This document shows positions 35,029-47,100 of a DNA stretch of 64,000 nt, one piece after another. Position numbers and translations under genes: made by a program. How positions within the stretch are numbered: position 1 is the first letter of the stretch; every line of letters begins with the position of its first letter. Origin of the DNA: Enoplolaimus lenunculus (Eukaryota; Nematoda; Enoplea; Enoplida; Thoracostomopsidae); the NCBI GenBank assembly GCA_030248215.1, contig JASANG010003810.1, forward strand, positions 248,001-312,000. Reading direction: 5' to 3'. The notes below the pieces were generated by a model. The model did not search any database, was not told the DNA's origin, and saw nothing but the letters and a program-made list of their open reading frames with translations.

Positions 35029-35206
35029 GGCCCATGTATAGAACACGGTCGTATCGTTTTCAAGAGGGGCTTATAATAGAGTCAGTTTAAGCTTTAGACT
35101 ATTTTTTGCTTAGGCTTAGGCTTCGGCTTAAGAATAGGCTCATCTATACGCTTAGGCTTAGGATTATGCTTATACTATTATTCTGGCCCTGTTCTATACA
35201 TGGGCC
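35029..35206 (+). mobile_element. CCTAAG/TTAGGC-type MITE with terminal inverted repeats
   Basis: Ends GGCCCATGTATAGAACA and, inverted at the other end, TGTTCTATACATGGGCC. Interior has GCTTAGGCTTAGG runs. Flanks CTAAAGTG (35021-35028) and CGAAAGTG (35207-35214) agree at seven of eight bases, as expected for an old 8-bp target duplication. Confidence 0.8.
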
Positions 35207-36032
35207 CGAAAGTGACCTCAACGAAAAAAATTTTCTTGTTACAACAAGCGTAAGACTCAGCGTAACTATAAATGTATAACTAAGTTTAGGCCTGACCCTA
35301 AGTAAAAAAGTTATATTACTCTATTGGAGTCCCGCAGAAAAGCCCTAACCAAGATGAAACGTATATTCCAAAATGATTGTCACAAACAAACACAACTGAA
35401 AGATATTTGAAAACACAACAACAATATATAAAACAGCAACATTGTGGTATAGATAGACATGTTTGTATCAAACCTAACAACCTGATTATATACATATATA
35501 TGATGTATATTATGTAGCAAATAAACTATTATATATAATTATTTACATAATTCATCAAAACGATTTATAAGTATACACAATCAAACGTTTACAACTATAA
35601 ATCCCAAGGAACCGTATAGTATATTCTCAGCTGTGTCTAACCTTTATCACGAGTCAGAGCTTATTTTTCAAAACGAACTGTGACAACTGCCTTATATACG
35701 CATTTTTTGCTTACAAGTATGAGCAAACGAAGCCGAAAAAATATTATAACTTTCCAAAGCACACCGACGTAATTTGACAAGGAGTCAATGACAACACAAA
35801 ACAGACTTCTAAATAACATTTCATTTTGAATTTTAGTCAATTAGCAGCAATGCATTGATGCAATATCTATATACAATTCCTGTTTCAGTTCCTGTTCCTG
35901 TTCTGGCGCGAAAGTGAATTCCTGTATTCCGGTTTTCGCTTCCTGTGAAGAGTAATTCCTGTTGAAACCCTGGCTGTAATAATGCTAAATGCAACGTGAG
36001 ACAAATTTTTTTACCATAGCAATATAAAAACA

Positions 36033-36424
36033 TCAGAGTGCGACTGGATATCCGGATCCTGTTAAATATCCGTCAAAAACTGATATGCGTACTTGGTTCC
36101 GGTATAAAACTACAGGATGTTTAAGGTGGTGATCCCGCATTTTAAAAATGGTTTTTTACAAGGAAGCGTATTTAACATCATGCTGCGATGGCATTTCTGA
36201 GCATTTCAATAACATCCAGTTTTAATACGCTTCAATAAAAATGAAAAATTCGAGCGAATAATTTATTAAATCGAAATCACTAAACATATACTTTGTATTG
36301 TTCCACTTAAATACTCTAACCAGTGATTTCATTCCGATGCTATATCCAGCTCCAGTTACGGTAAAAATTCACTATCCAGATCAGGTTGCGGTATCCGGTA
36401 AGTTAACATCCGGTCATACCCTGA
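36033..36424. mobile_element. Diverged CCGG-type repeat
   Basis: GGATATCCGGATCC at the left, GGTATCCGGTAAG and a CATACCCTG end at the right, about 390 bases, like 12972-13366. Confidence 0.4.
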
Positions 36425-36835
36425 AAACCGCGTATCGAAAATAAATCATCCGATTGATAACAAAAACAGATTCATAACCAAATTAACTTCAAATATCCGT
36501 TAGATGCATTATTCTGAACACATACATACTTGTTATATGGCAACTTGACCGTTCAAAAGCGAAACGTATCCAGCATTTCATTTCCAAAAACGATAACTTC
36601 GGCTAAGTGTTTGCGTTTTAAGCAAAACATCAAAAAACGATGATTTAAAAACATCACATCTTTTTACAACAGAATCACCAATATTAATTTTATGGAATTT
36701 TGCACATTCATCAAAATTTGTTACAATTTTGCAAACATCGTTTATCCTTAAACCCTCTCCATGTGCAATAATTTGTCCAAAATGTGGATTAAATATTCAC
36801 ATGTTAAACATCCCAACGTTGCGCATGGTTTTTAG

Positions 36836-37008
36836 GGCCCATGTATAGAACAGGGTCGGAACAGTAATATAAGCATGTTCCTAAGCCTAAACCTAATCGT
36901 ATGGATGAGCCTATTCCTAAGCCTAAGCAGAAAAATTAGTCTAAAGCTTAAACTGACTCTATTATAGCCCCTCCGGAAAACGACCCGGCCCTGTTCTATA
37001 CATCGGCC
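36836..37008 (-). mobile_element. CCTAAG/TTAGGC-type MITE, second bounded copy
   Basis: Ends GGCCCATGTATAGAACAGGG and CCCTGTTCTATACATCGGCC; interior CCTAAGCCTAAG. Flanks GTTTTTAG and GGTTTTAG agree at seven of eight bases. Confidence 0.8.
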
Positions 37009-38068
37009 GGTTTTAGGTGCAAAAACAATATTCAACAATAAATAATACGAATGTTACACATACCCGCTTATTATTTCATTCATCAAGACTGTTTGTACTG
37101 CGGACACACTCATTTAAAACGTTGCACCCAGACTGAAATTTTGTAATTCAATCGTTAACAGGACTGCGACCATGAACAAATATTGAATTTTAAAAAGTTC
37201 CATTATTAAATTAGGAACTAATATTTTTTTCTACTCCAAGAAAATTTTCTGGCCTCAATATACCAAGGAGGAGAAAACAAAAATTACGATTCCGATTCAA
37301 ATGCAGTTCCGGTTCTGAATCTGATTCTACATTACGTATAATCGGAATTGTTCATCTTTTCTAACCTATATTAGTACAATCATTATGTGGGAAATTTGCA
37401 TGCATTCCAATTAAGTTTCAGAACAACCGGTGCATATGTATATCAGTTCTCATGGCGCATTTTTTGTACATTATGGCATGGAAATTAACACGAATAACAA
37501 GCCCTCTGAAACAGATAAAGCTTGGTATGTTAACAGTATCTATTCCAAAATTTCTGATTCCGATTCCAGTATACAAAATTTCCTGCTCCAATTCCGGTAT
37601 AACACAGTTCCGCTTTAAACCCTGGAAGATACCTCGCACATTCGAAAAGCAAAAACATTGATAGACAAGCTAACATTCAAATGACACCTCTGTGCCACAC
37701 ATTTGCCTAAAATGTACGCCTAATCTTCCCGGGGTGCAACATGCGGTGTTGTCCGCCCAGTCCAAACCACAAATCTAATCGTAAAACGAGACAAAAATTC
37801 ACAAACCTCCCGTCGCTAAAAACTCTCATGTGTTGCGTATAACATAATCGCCACATTCCATTCGACTAATACATCTTCTGTAATAACTTACGTATTCCAT
37901 GTCACAATAATTTTTACACGACGTCTGTCAGACAGTGTTCAAAAAATCTCGCGACCCAGACGTATCAGATTTCCACACGAACACCCAGCTCTGCAGTTGT
38001 TATGGGAATAGAATTAGCAGTAGTTGCAGCAGCAATATAGCAATACTATTACACGCCGGCACGACTGA

Positions 38069-38168
38069 CTAGGATTGTACTTCGCCTTCAGACGCATGCA
38101 GTCTTAATCGAGCAAAATCTTCAAAGACAATATCGTCATCAACGTCATCGCAATTGTTCACATCCAAA
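38069..38168 (-). CDS. ARRB: Arrestin exon 14 (AP2 motif and stop)
   Basis: Residues 415-447, [20 protein letters not shown] then VQS and TAG at 38071-38069. F430, F433 and R435 match the AP2-adaptin binding residues of beta-arrestins. Confidence 0.97.
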
Positions 38169-41100
38169 CTGTAAAACAACATAAAAGTCATTGAAAAGAT
38201 AGTCATTTATACCAAAAAAAAACTAAGCTAATTCGTAACTTAATGAAAACCATCTGATTAGGATGGGTGTAACCAGACATCCGTTCGCGGTAAAAACCGA
38301 CGTCAGTTTCCGTTATAGAAATACTGCAAGTTGCGTCACTTTTACACTCATAATTAGTTGTAAATCACTTAAAAACATTCAATTATCCAGTATAGAAATT
38401 CTGCAATTGTTCGATTAGAAATAAAAACGACGAAATTAGTCGTAAATCTTCACAAATTTGCGCGTGTCCGCCATTTTTCTACAACATTTCAGAAATTCCT
38501 GTGAATACATGCATACCACAATAGATTGTACTGGCAGAGGAATAAAAATTCTTGGAAATATCCGTTTCCAATTGCAGAACGCTGATCACCATCCGTATCC
38601 CTTTCCGTTATTTGTTACGAACTGATTGTACCCTTCTTACAACGATACTCGAAACAAAAAAGGCTAGTTTCAAACCCATCGGTATTGAAAAATACAAACA
38701 GCCGTTAAGTACTCAAATTACCTTGTGTCCAATTGTATGAGATCAGTATCAAGTGCAGTATCATCGGCGTTAGGGTTTGCCGTATTGCCAGATTTGCTTT
38801 GACCATTAGCCGCCGAATCTTGCGTACCACCCGTGCCCCCGGTACGATGAGCTCTACTCGATGGCGGTGGTGAATCCGGTGGTTTCGGATGTGACAACGT
38901 GAAAGGGAGTTCTGCAGTGAGCTCGCTGAAATAAACGTGTATGGCCGTAAGTACGCTTACCAAAGCGCATGCAACGCTCAAAACGCTAACAAATTTCAAT
39001 TCTGACCCGATTTAATTTTCTGTCTTACACCATGATTAGAAGAATATAATAAATTCTGCTCGCTGAAAAAGAAATTATGGCGTGTGAAATATGTTGGATA
39101 AGCTTGTCGGGAGTAATTCAAGTGCAATTCGGGATTACGATTACATATAATTTTAATAAACTACCGCTTAACTATTGTAACTACCGCTTAACTATTGTAA
39201 CAAGACACTAATCGAAGAAAACCCCTTTTCAATATAATCGAGTTACTGTTTTTTCATTTTTTAAGATTAAATAACCCTAACACCTCTTATGACTTGAGCT
39301 CTCAAACGACTTTCATAATTTAGCCATTCACAAGATTTGAACACAACAGCAATAAAATATTAATCAAAAATTTCAAATTAATTTTTAACGTATTCCGAGT
39401 AATTTCGAAAAAACCAAATCCAAAATTCTGTATTTCTCGCTGATTTTGATCAGAAAACACAAAAAATACCTTAGAGTATTTGGTTCATATCGCACTATAA
39501 TGTGAATGATTCGATGAATGCTTTACAAGAAACTGTAGGAAAACTTCACATCGTCGTACAACCAATAAGAAAACAACTTACCCAGCCAGGGCACCAGAAA
39601 TCGTTAACTTTGTACGTACTTTATAGCTGACAATAATACCGAGCGATTCTTTTTGGATCGGATCTTTCATTCTAAAATCAATACGAACAAAAATATACAT
39701 TAAAATTTCAACACAATTCTGCTACAAATGAATATTAAATATTTCACACTTTCCGCAAAGGAAACTCACCACAAGCTCTGGTCAGTCCGTAACCTCACTC
39801 TAACAAGCCATTCATTCTAAGTTACTACAGTACTATAAAGTTCCATTCAAGAAAACTATAGTTCGCTAGGTATCCAAGTGATTGCTTACATTGTTGACGA
39901 CGCTAAATTTGTATCTTCATGCTTCAATTTGCCATCCAACGCAAGTCCACGTTTTTCACGATTGTTCTGCAGTAACGGACACATCGTATAAACCTTTGAC
40001 AGTGTACCGCCAGGTGCTACCGGAAATCCTTCTCTAAAAAAGTAAATCAAACTCTTTAAAAAATAAATTCAAAAAGGCAGTTAAGCATCGATTAATGAAA
40101 ATCGTGCGACTAAGTGGTATACTCGAGTTCCAAAGCTCTTCTAAAACATGCGTAAACTAATTTTGGCGACAAAGTCTGAAACTGGGCTAATTTTAAAACT
40201 AGCAGTGAACAATAATATCAGACTCTATTTCCCGAGAGCAAACGAAACCAAAGCACAACCAAACTTACGTGCTCTCAAATTTGGCAACTTCGCACGTGTA
40301 GCTCGCGGTAGTAAACAGGCAGATATCAGCGATTTGTACAACTAAAACATTTAAAACATATATCAGTAAGTCGAAATATGTAGTATTCCAGTCATTTAAC
40401 ACAAATATTTTTTTCTGTGGGACTAGGTAAGAGTAGGCTTAAGCTTTACACTAATTTTTTGCTTGGCTTAGGCTTAGGCTTAGGAATAGGAATAAGCTTA
40501 TTCTTATTCTTACGCTTAGGCTTAGGAATATACTTATAATACTCTTCCGCCCCTGTTATTTACATTGGCCGACATTTTCAGCTGCCTTTGGCTGTTTTAT
40601 TTGAACCGCTATATCGCTAACTGGTGCTCAGTGCTACACACATTTGAAAATATGATCCATTATCGTTAGCCAGTAAACCTCACAATAAAAAACCAATATA
40701 CCTGCAACTCGTATTTTTTTCACACTTTTATTGCTATTATTCTGTATATGAATGTTGACGCATATTGATTCGCCGTGATAATACATCTGAAACAGACAAA
40801 AAATAACATTTTGAAGCCACTCAAAATCATTATGTGACTACCAAGAGCACAATATTAATCAACTTAGTATTTATCTACTTTAAAATCCTACCAAACTCCA
40901 CTAACCAGCGACCAAAAACTAACAAATTCACAATAGAATACTTCAAAACTGTTAACATGATAGCAATAATACATTAAATTTAAAAATCAATTAAACATGT
41001 ACAAATAGTACGTAGATATTGTATGTGTTCTACCATGATAGGACAGGTTGACATGACATAATGCATGCTGCAATTAGAGTCGTTAGAACTCTCTTTAAGG

Positions 41101-44100
41101 GGAGAAGAACACCTCCCTGTTATTCTCCGTTTAGCGTTCGAAAACAGATCCCTTCACAGCTCGAATCTCCAGATCAAAGACTTCAAAGCTCGAATCTCCA
41201 GATCAGAGACTTCAAAGCTCGGATCTCCAGATCAGAGACTTCAAAGCTCGATCTCCAGAGCAGATACGTCAAAACTATGATCTCAAGATCAGAGATTTCA
41301 AAGCTCGGATCTCCAAATCAGAGACTTCAACGCTCGGATCTCCAAATCAAAGACTTCAAAGCTCGGATCTCCAGATTAGAAACTTCAAAGCTCGGATCTC
41401 CAGATCAGAGACTTCAACGCTCGGATCTCCAGATCAGAGACTTCAACGCTCGGATCTCCAGATCAGAGACTTCAACGCTCGGATCTCCAGATCATAGACT
41501 TCAAAGCTCGGATCTCCAGATCAAAGAGTTCAAAGCTCGGATCTCCATATCAGAGACTTCAAAGCTCGGATCTCCAGATCAGAGACTTCAACGCTCGGAT
41601 CTCCAGATCAGAGACTTCAACGCTCGGATCTCCAGATCAGAGACTTCAACGCTCGGATCTCCAGATCAGAGACTTCAACGCTCGGATCTCCAGATCAGAG
41701 ACTTCAACGCTCGGATCTCCAGATCAGAGACTTCAAAGCTCGGATCTCCAGATCAAAGACTTCAAAGCTCGGATCTCCAGATCAGAGACTTCAACGCTCG
41801 GATCTCCAGATCAGAGACTTCAACGCTCGGATCTCCATATCAGAGACTTCAACGCTCGGATCTCCAGATCAGAGACTTCAACGCTCGGATCTCCAGATCA
41901 GAGACTTCAACGCTCGGATCTCCAGATCAGAGACTTCAACGCTCGGATCTCCAGATCAGAGACTTCAACGCTCGGATCTTCAGAACAGAGACTTCAACGC
42001 TCGGATCTCCAGATCAAAGACTTCGATGTGTTCTCAGAAAAAAATGATCCCTAAGCCCAACCCAAGATTCTTACGACCTTGTTGAGATCATAACACAATT
42101 AACCTGCACTATGAAATTTTCATAGAACGTTATTCGATTTCCAAAATCATAATTACACCCCCTTTGGTTACGCCCTCTTTGGTTACACCCCCTCTTCGAG
42201 TCGTACAAAAATAAAATTGAAACCAACCTCTTTATCGAGCGACACTTCCATATGCAAAAGGCCCGGGCACATCATAAACTCCTTTGAAACTTCAACTGAT
42301 GGTTGCGGTTTGCGACTGTCACTTGATGCGTATGTCAATTTGCGCAGTGCCAAACGTACACAGCCCCTGAAACAACAACAACAACATAATTCACTTTAAT
42401 TCAAGAACGGAGGGCAACGAAGCGCAAACAACGATAAACGTTTTTTGCATCCACATATTGGTCTTTGATATCAACGTATTCGTGCGCATAATATTTCACG
42501 GATATGGACACAAACTATTGAAGGAATGTGAACACTTATGCCACATGACCACCGAACTGTGTCTCAGCCGCAATTTCTCTATAATTTCGGTCGATACTTG
42601 TTGCGGTATTCAAGTTCTGAAATAGCAACACAATATACATACTTGCCGCTTGTCAGGGTTGTCTGAGATCACGGCTGGGATACGTCCACAAGTCATATGT
42701 CTCAGTTACATAGTTTTTTACTCACACCCTTAACATAATATGTTAAGTGTGTGAGGAAAAAAACTATGTAACTTACCGGAATCGGAACAGCAAATTTATG
42801 CCGGAATCGGAATCGGAACTACAAAGTTTATGACTGTACGGATAATTTGCATTAACAAGTACAATATTGATTTATGGTGTCTGTTGGTCGGCAATAATTA
42901 TCAAAAACGTCGCATGAACAAATTGGCAATCATTTTTTGACTCTGTAAAACTAAACTACAATCAATTATTGATAAGTTAACTCATCGAAAACAATTTAAT
43001 AGACAAATGATGCAGAATTTTTATACAACATATCACAGCAAGTAGGGCTAAAATTAAAATGTGGAAATTCCGATTCCGATTGATTGTGCAATCGGAATCG
43101 GAACTCGTTTTGCATCGGAATTCCGATTGCACCTTGTATATTACATATTAAAAATATACTGCAACAATGACCAGCCCGCTCGAATACATCTCAAATCGTT
43201 GCCTTCCTCATTTTTCAAGACCCTTGACTCAAATAATTTAGCTGAGTCAAATAATTTATCTGAGTCAAATAATTTAGCATTTCAGCTAATGATAATAAGT
43301 AGTATAACATGACAATTACAATAACTTTAAACCTCCAGTTTTTACGCAATCCGTTGAACCCGCCCCTGATTCATAATAAAAAATTCAATGTCTACATATT
43401 TCAAAATAACTCATCACCGCTCAAACTTTTGCAACAAACTGTATTAACGTTGTCTTAGCTGCGTCATACATACTACTTTTTTTAAATGCGTCTAATACGC
43501 GTTCACTACCAAACTACCAATAATGGTACGCCTACACAACACATCATCAATCCATATACGTAACTGTGAGCCTGTTTAAAATAATTTATTTCCATCAATG
43601 CTTGCTTGTAAACTGAAAAATCCATTCTATTACATTATGAACAACGACTTGTTTTACATATCCGAATGCAGCTAAACCAAGGATGCAACCGGATATTACA
43701 ATTCACCCGAACCGGAAAGTGAAACAATGTCGCAACCGGAACCGGAATTCCGGTTGCATCCTGATCGAAACCTATTTTTTAGCTTACACGCTGACTATGA
43801 TTTATCCAGATAGAAACGGGCTAAAAATGTTTTCCGTTCTCAACCCAACCTTACAATTTCACAAGCAAGCTTGCCTTGGCTTTGACAAAATATATTATTT
43901 TTTTGTTCAAAAGTTGACAATGTTACAAATATATACATTATTATAATAATACGTACGTGTACCTACCAGGGATGAGCCGTCTCGGTCAAAGACACGAGAC
44001 CAAGTCTGAAACCGAGTCTGACACCGAGTTTCATCCTACCGAAACCGAAACTTTTAGTCTCGATCTCGGTCAATTTTTAATCGTTACCAAAAAGAAAAAG

Positions 44101-47100
44101 ATTTTTTCTAACCAAAGTTTTGAATATTTTTATCTGCTCATCGCTTTTTCATCCCTTTGGTATCGATTTGCAAGCCACCGAGACTACTCCGAAAAAGCGA
44201 GTCCGAGAAAACACATCGCTGAATATTGTCCGATTCGGCTGTTTCACAACCGAATCCGAACCAGAAATTTTTACTGAAACCGAATCCGAAGCTTTGTTTG
44301 CAACCCTGATTTGAATCACTTTTGTTCTCAAATTACAACGACTTCACCAAGAGCCTGTGTAGGGGTTACCGATCAAACGCCATTTTAAATTCTTTCTGAC
44401 TCGTTTGTAGACTCTTTTTCAGCTGGTGACACAAGAACTCCCCCCTTCATAATTTAAACAAAATGTAACACCCCTTTACTAACTTCTCGCTACACCCCTG
44501 ATCAACCTAATACGTATATATGAACCATGGTCACTAGCCATACCTAAACCTCAAACTATACATAAATAATACTTTATATATATAAAGCTTAAATTTCTAC
44601 AAACACATATCTAAACATAATATTTAAATATGTGTAAGCTTAGAACAAAGTCTGCCCAAATCTAGCATATCGTACGTACCATATTTCTAACCCACCGACA
44701 CTACCAATAAACCGTTGCGACCTTCACCTTTATCAAATTCATCGCCCTAAAACCCAGTAGCAGTTCAAGAAACCCAAGATATACATATACATATACATAT
44801 ATATAGTAAATATATATGTAATATATTATATATGTAGTATATTATATATACTATAAACAAGACATTTCATCTACTTTATCATATCTATCGGTCCTGTGTG
44901 CCAACAACATTTGCCCAATACGTATATATTACGGTTCATTTTCAGAGCCAACAACCTGGTTGAACATATGGTGACGCCACAAGCCTATCTAACGTATCAC
45001 TGTCAGAGCTTCAACAGCTGTCTAAAAGCAATCGCTATACCGCCCGACCATTTAAACCAACGATTACGCTCTGTGTACGTTAGTATCGACCCCTTCACAG
45101 ATAACATAAACTGACGCCAATTTCAAAAGTTTCACGATATTTTCCGCCCATCCTTGGGGGTACAACCCAAATATCACTTTTACAATCGATGTATGTAACC
45201 GTGTTGTCCAAGTTAAGATGCCGTCTATACGCAACATCACATCTATGTCGCAGTATTTAGAGCGCTTTTAGCCAATTTTTTCAAACAGCTAAATAGGCTT
45301 ATTAACGCTCCTGATCAATCCTTACTTTGACTTCAGATAAACACTACTGATTTACTCGACTTAGCTTACAATGTGTACGCTTGACAAATTGATTCTTACT
45401 AGGACAAAACGTGGTTCGAATATTGGCAACCCTATTTGTTCTCATATTTATTAGGCTAGCATCAGTTTACTTTCTGTGCCTTAAACGTCTCGCATCTGCC
45501 ATCAATATATACGTATGTCGTAGCCCAACCCATAATTCAGCCCAAATTCCGCATTCGGCTAGTCCAGCGCGGAATTACAACCCGGGCTAGCCCACGGCGT
45601 AATTGATTCTCGGCTACAAATGCACGCCTTGTGATTGGTTACTACCTTAATGCCGTAGTCAAATACAATTAGCTGGTACGAATACTTTTTTCTGATTGGC
45701 TAAGTAATCGTTAAGTATGAGTTGTTTACCAAAAAAAGTTAGTTTATTTTACTAAGCTAATTTGCCACTATCACGTAACCAATCAGAAAGGAAAACCTTA
45801 AATCAGACATGGTTCCGCCTTGGGCTAGCCCGCGTCGTAATTCCGCTTTGGACTAGCCCAATTCGGAATTGGGCTCAATTACGACTTGGGCTACGACATA
45901 TGTCCGTCCGTAGTTACGTAAATCACTTTGCATATACCTATATTTCACCAATAATTGTGCCGATTAATCGGCATCGGTAATAATCGGCAGTTTTCGTGAG
46001 TATCGGCATCGGCACTGCAAAAAAAAATGCCGATTCTTTGCGAGATACTTTTTGCACATAACAGTCAGTTTGAATGCTATGAATATCATTTCTGCGCGCA
46101 TATCACTGTGTCCGGTCAGGAAAACTGATATCTTTCTTGCGTTTGTGTGAAAAAATATTAATTGAAATGAACCGTTCGTCTAAAATTATAATCGTTTAGG
46201 ACGGTTAGGGCAAAATTTCAAAATGACAATCGGCATTGGTATCGGCATCGGCAAAAATTTTGGTATCGGCACATTCCTTATATATTGTCGAGTTACAATT
46301 TTAACCTGCAAATCTTCACGGTCCAATCACGCATCCAGTCAGCCACAACGCTCCAACATCACCTAAACACTACAATTGACTCAAAGCGGACACCACTGTT
46401 TTCCCTGTGACCTCTCCTTACCGATGCACTTCTTTATTGGGCGACTACCACCAATAAACCAAACGACATACACGTTTATATGATTAGCCTGTTTTTTTCC
46501 AGCCAATGCCAACCTTTCAAACCGGTTAATATGAACTCAATCTCGTAGACCAGCGAAAACCCGTCTTCATCTACTGCTCAGTTAATAAATAAATAAATAA
46601 ATAAATAAAACCATACATACGTCAGCGGCTTCAATTGCATTAAATCGTCAAAAAACAACAAAATAACAAAACAACAAAAATATATTATGACATACATACC
46701 TGGTGTATATATCTTTCATACCTTCATAAAATTATATATACGTATCAGGGTGCAACCGGAATTACAATTTACCGGAACCGGAATTTGAAAATTTTACAGG
46801 AACCGGAACGGGAAAGTGAAAAGTGCATTTCACCAAAAATTTCATTTTAATCGTATTTTTTGCTCTATTATTTGTGAAACAACCTTAGTCGAACATAGGT
46901 ATTAATTTTATTTGTTGTATTTTAGATTTTGGTCGTAGACTGAAGTGAAATCCACCATCAACGGCTTATACTCGGAGTACAAGTGGCTTTCAAAAGAGAT
47001 TCTTAAAAATTAGCAAAGTTAAGAAAACGGCCAAACTATAACACAGGAATTTTTTAAATCCGGTAAAAATTTACCGGAACCGGAACCGGGAGGTGAAAAA

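Larger units (their letters stand above)
33236..38068. other. Tail-to-tail intergenic region between Dicer and arrestin
   Basis: Holds the 3' UTRs of both genes (limits not determined), two good CCTAAG-type MITEs, CCGG-type repeats (33245-33312, 36033-36424, 37288-37623) and AT-rich simple sequence around 35480-35560. Open frames at 34406-34855 (plus) and 34459-34818 (minus) overlap each other and match nothing recognised. No conserved gene seen. Confidence 0.6.

Noticed and set aside
35029-35206. Telomeric TTAGGC array
   Set aside because: The units are few, imperfect and sit inside elements with inverted ends and flanking duplications.
38718-38999. Hydrophobic N-terminus ([17 protein letters not shown]) as a secreted protein start
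   Set aside because: It is intron sequence read through into arrestin exon 13; the acceptor at 38926-38927 joins exon 12 in phase.
41152-42025. CRISPR-like regular array
   Set aside because: Repeats are contiguous without unique spacers, in an animal intron; it is a minisatellite.
41061-42047. Open frame of 328 codons
   Set aside because: It is a 29-bp minisatellite translated; its apparent protein repeat is a consequence of the unit length, and it lies in an arrestin intron on the opposite strand.
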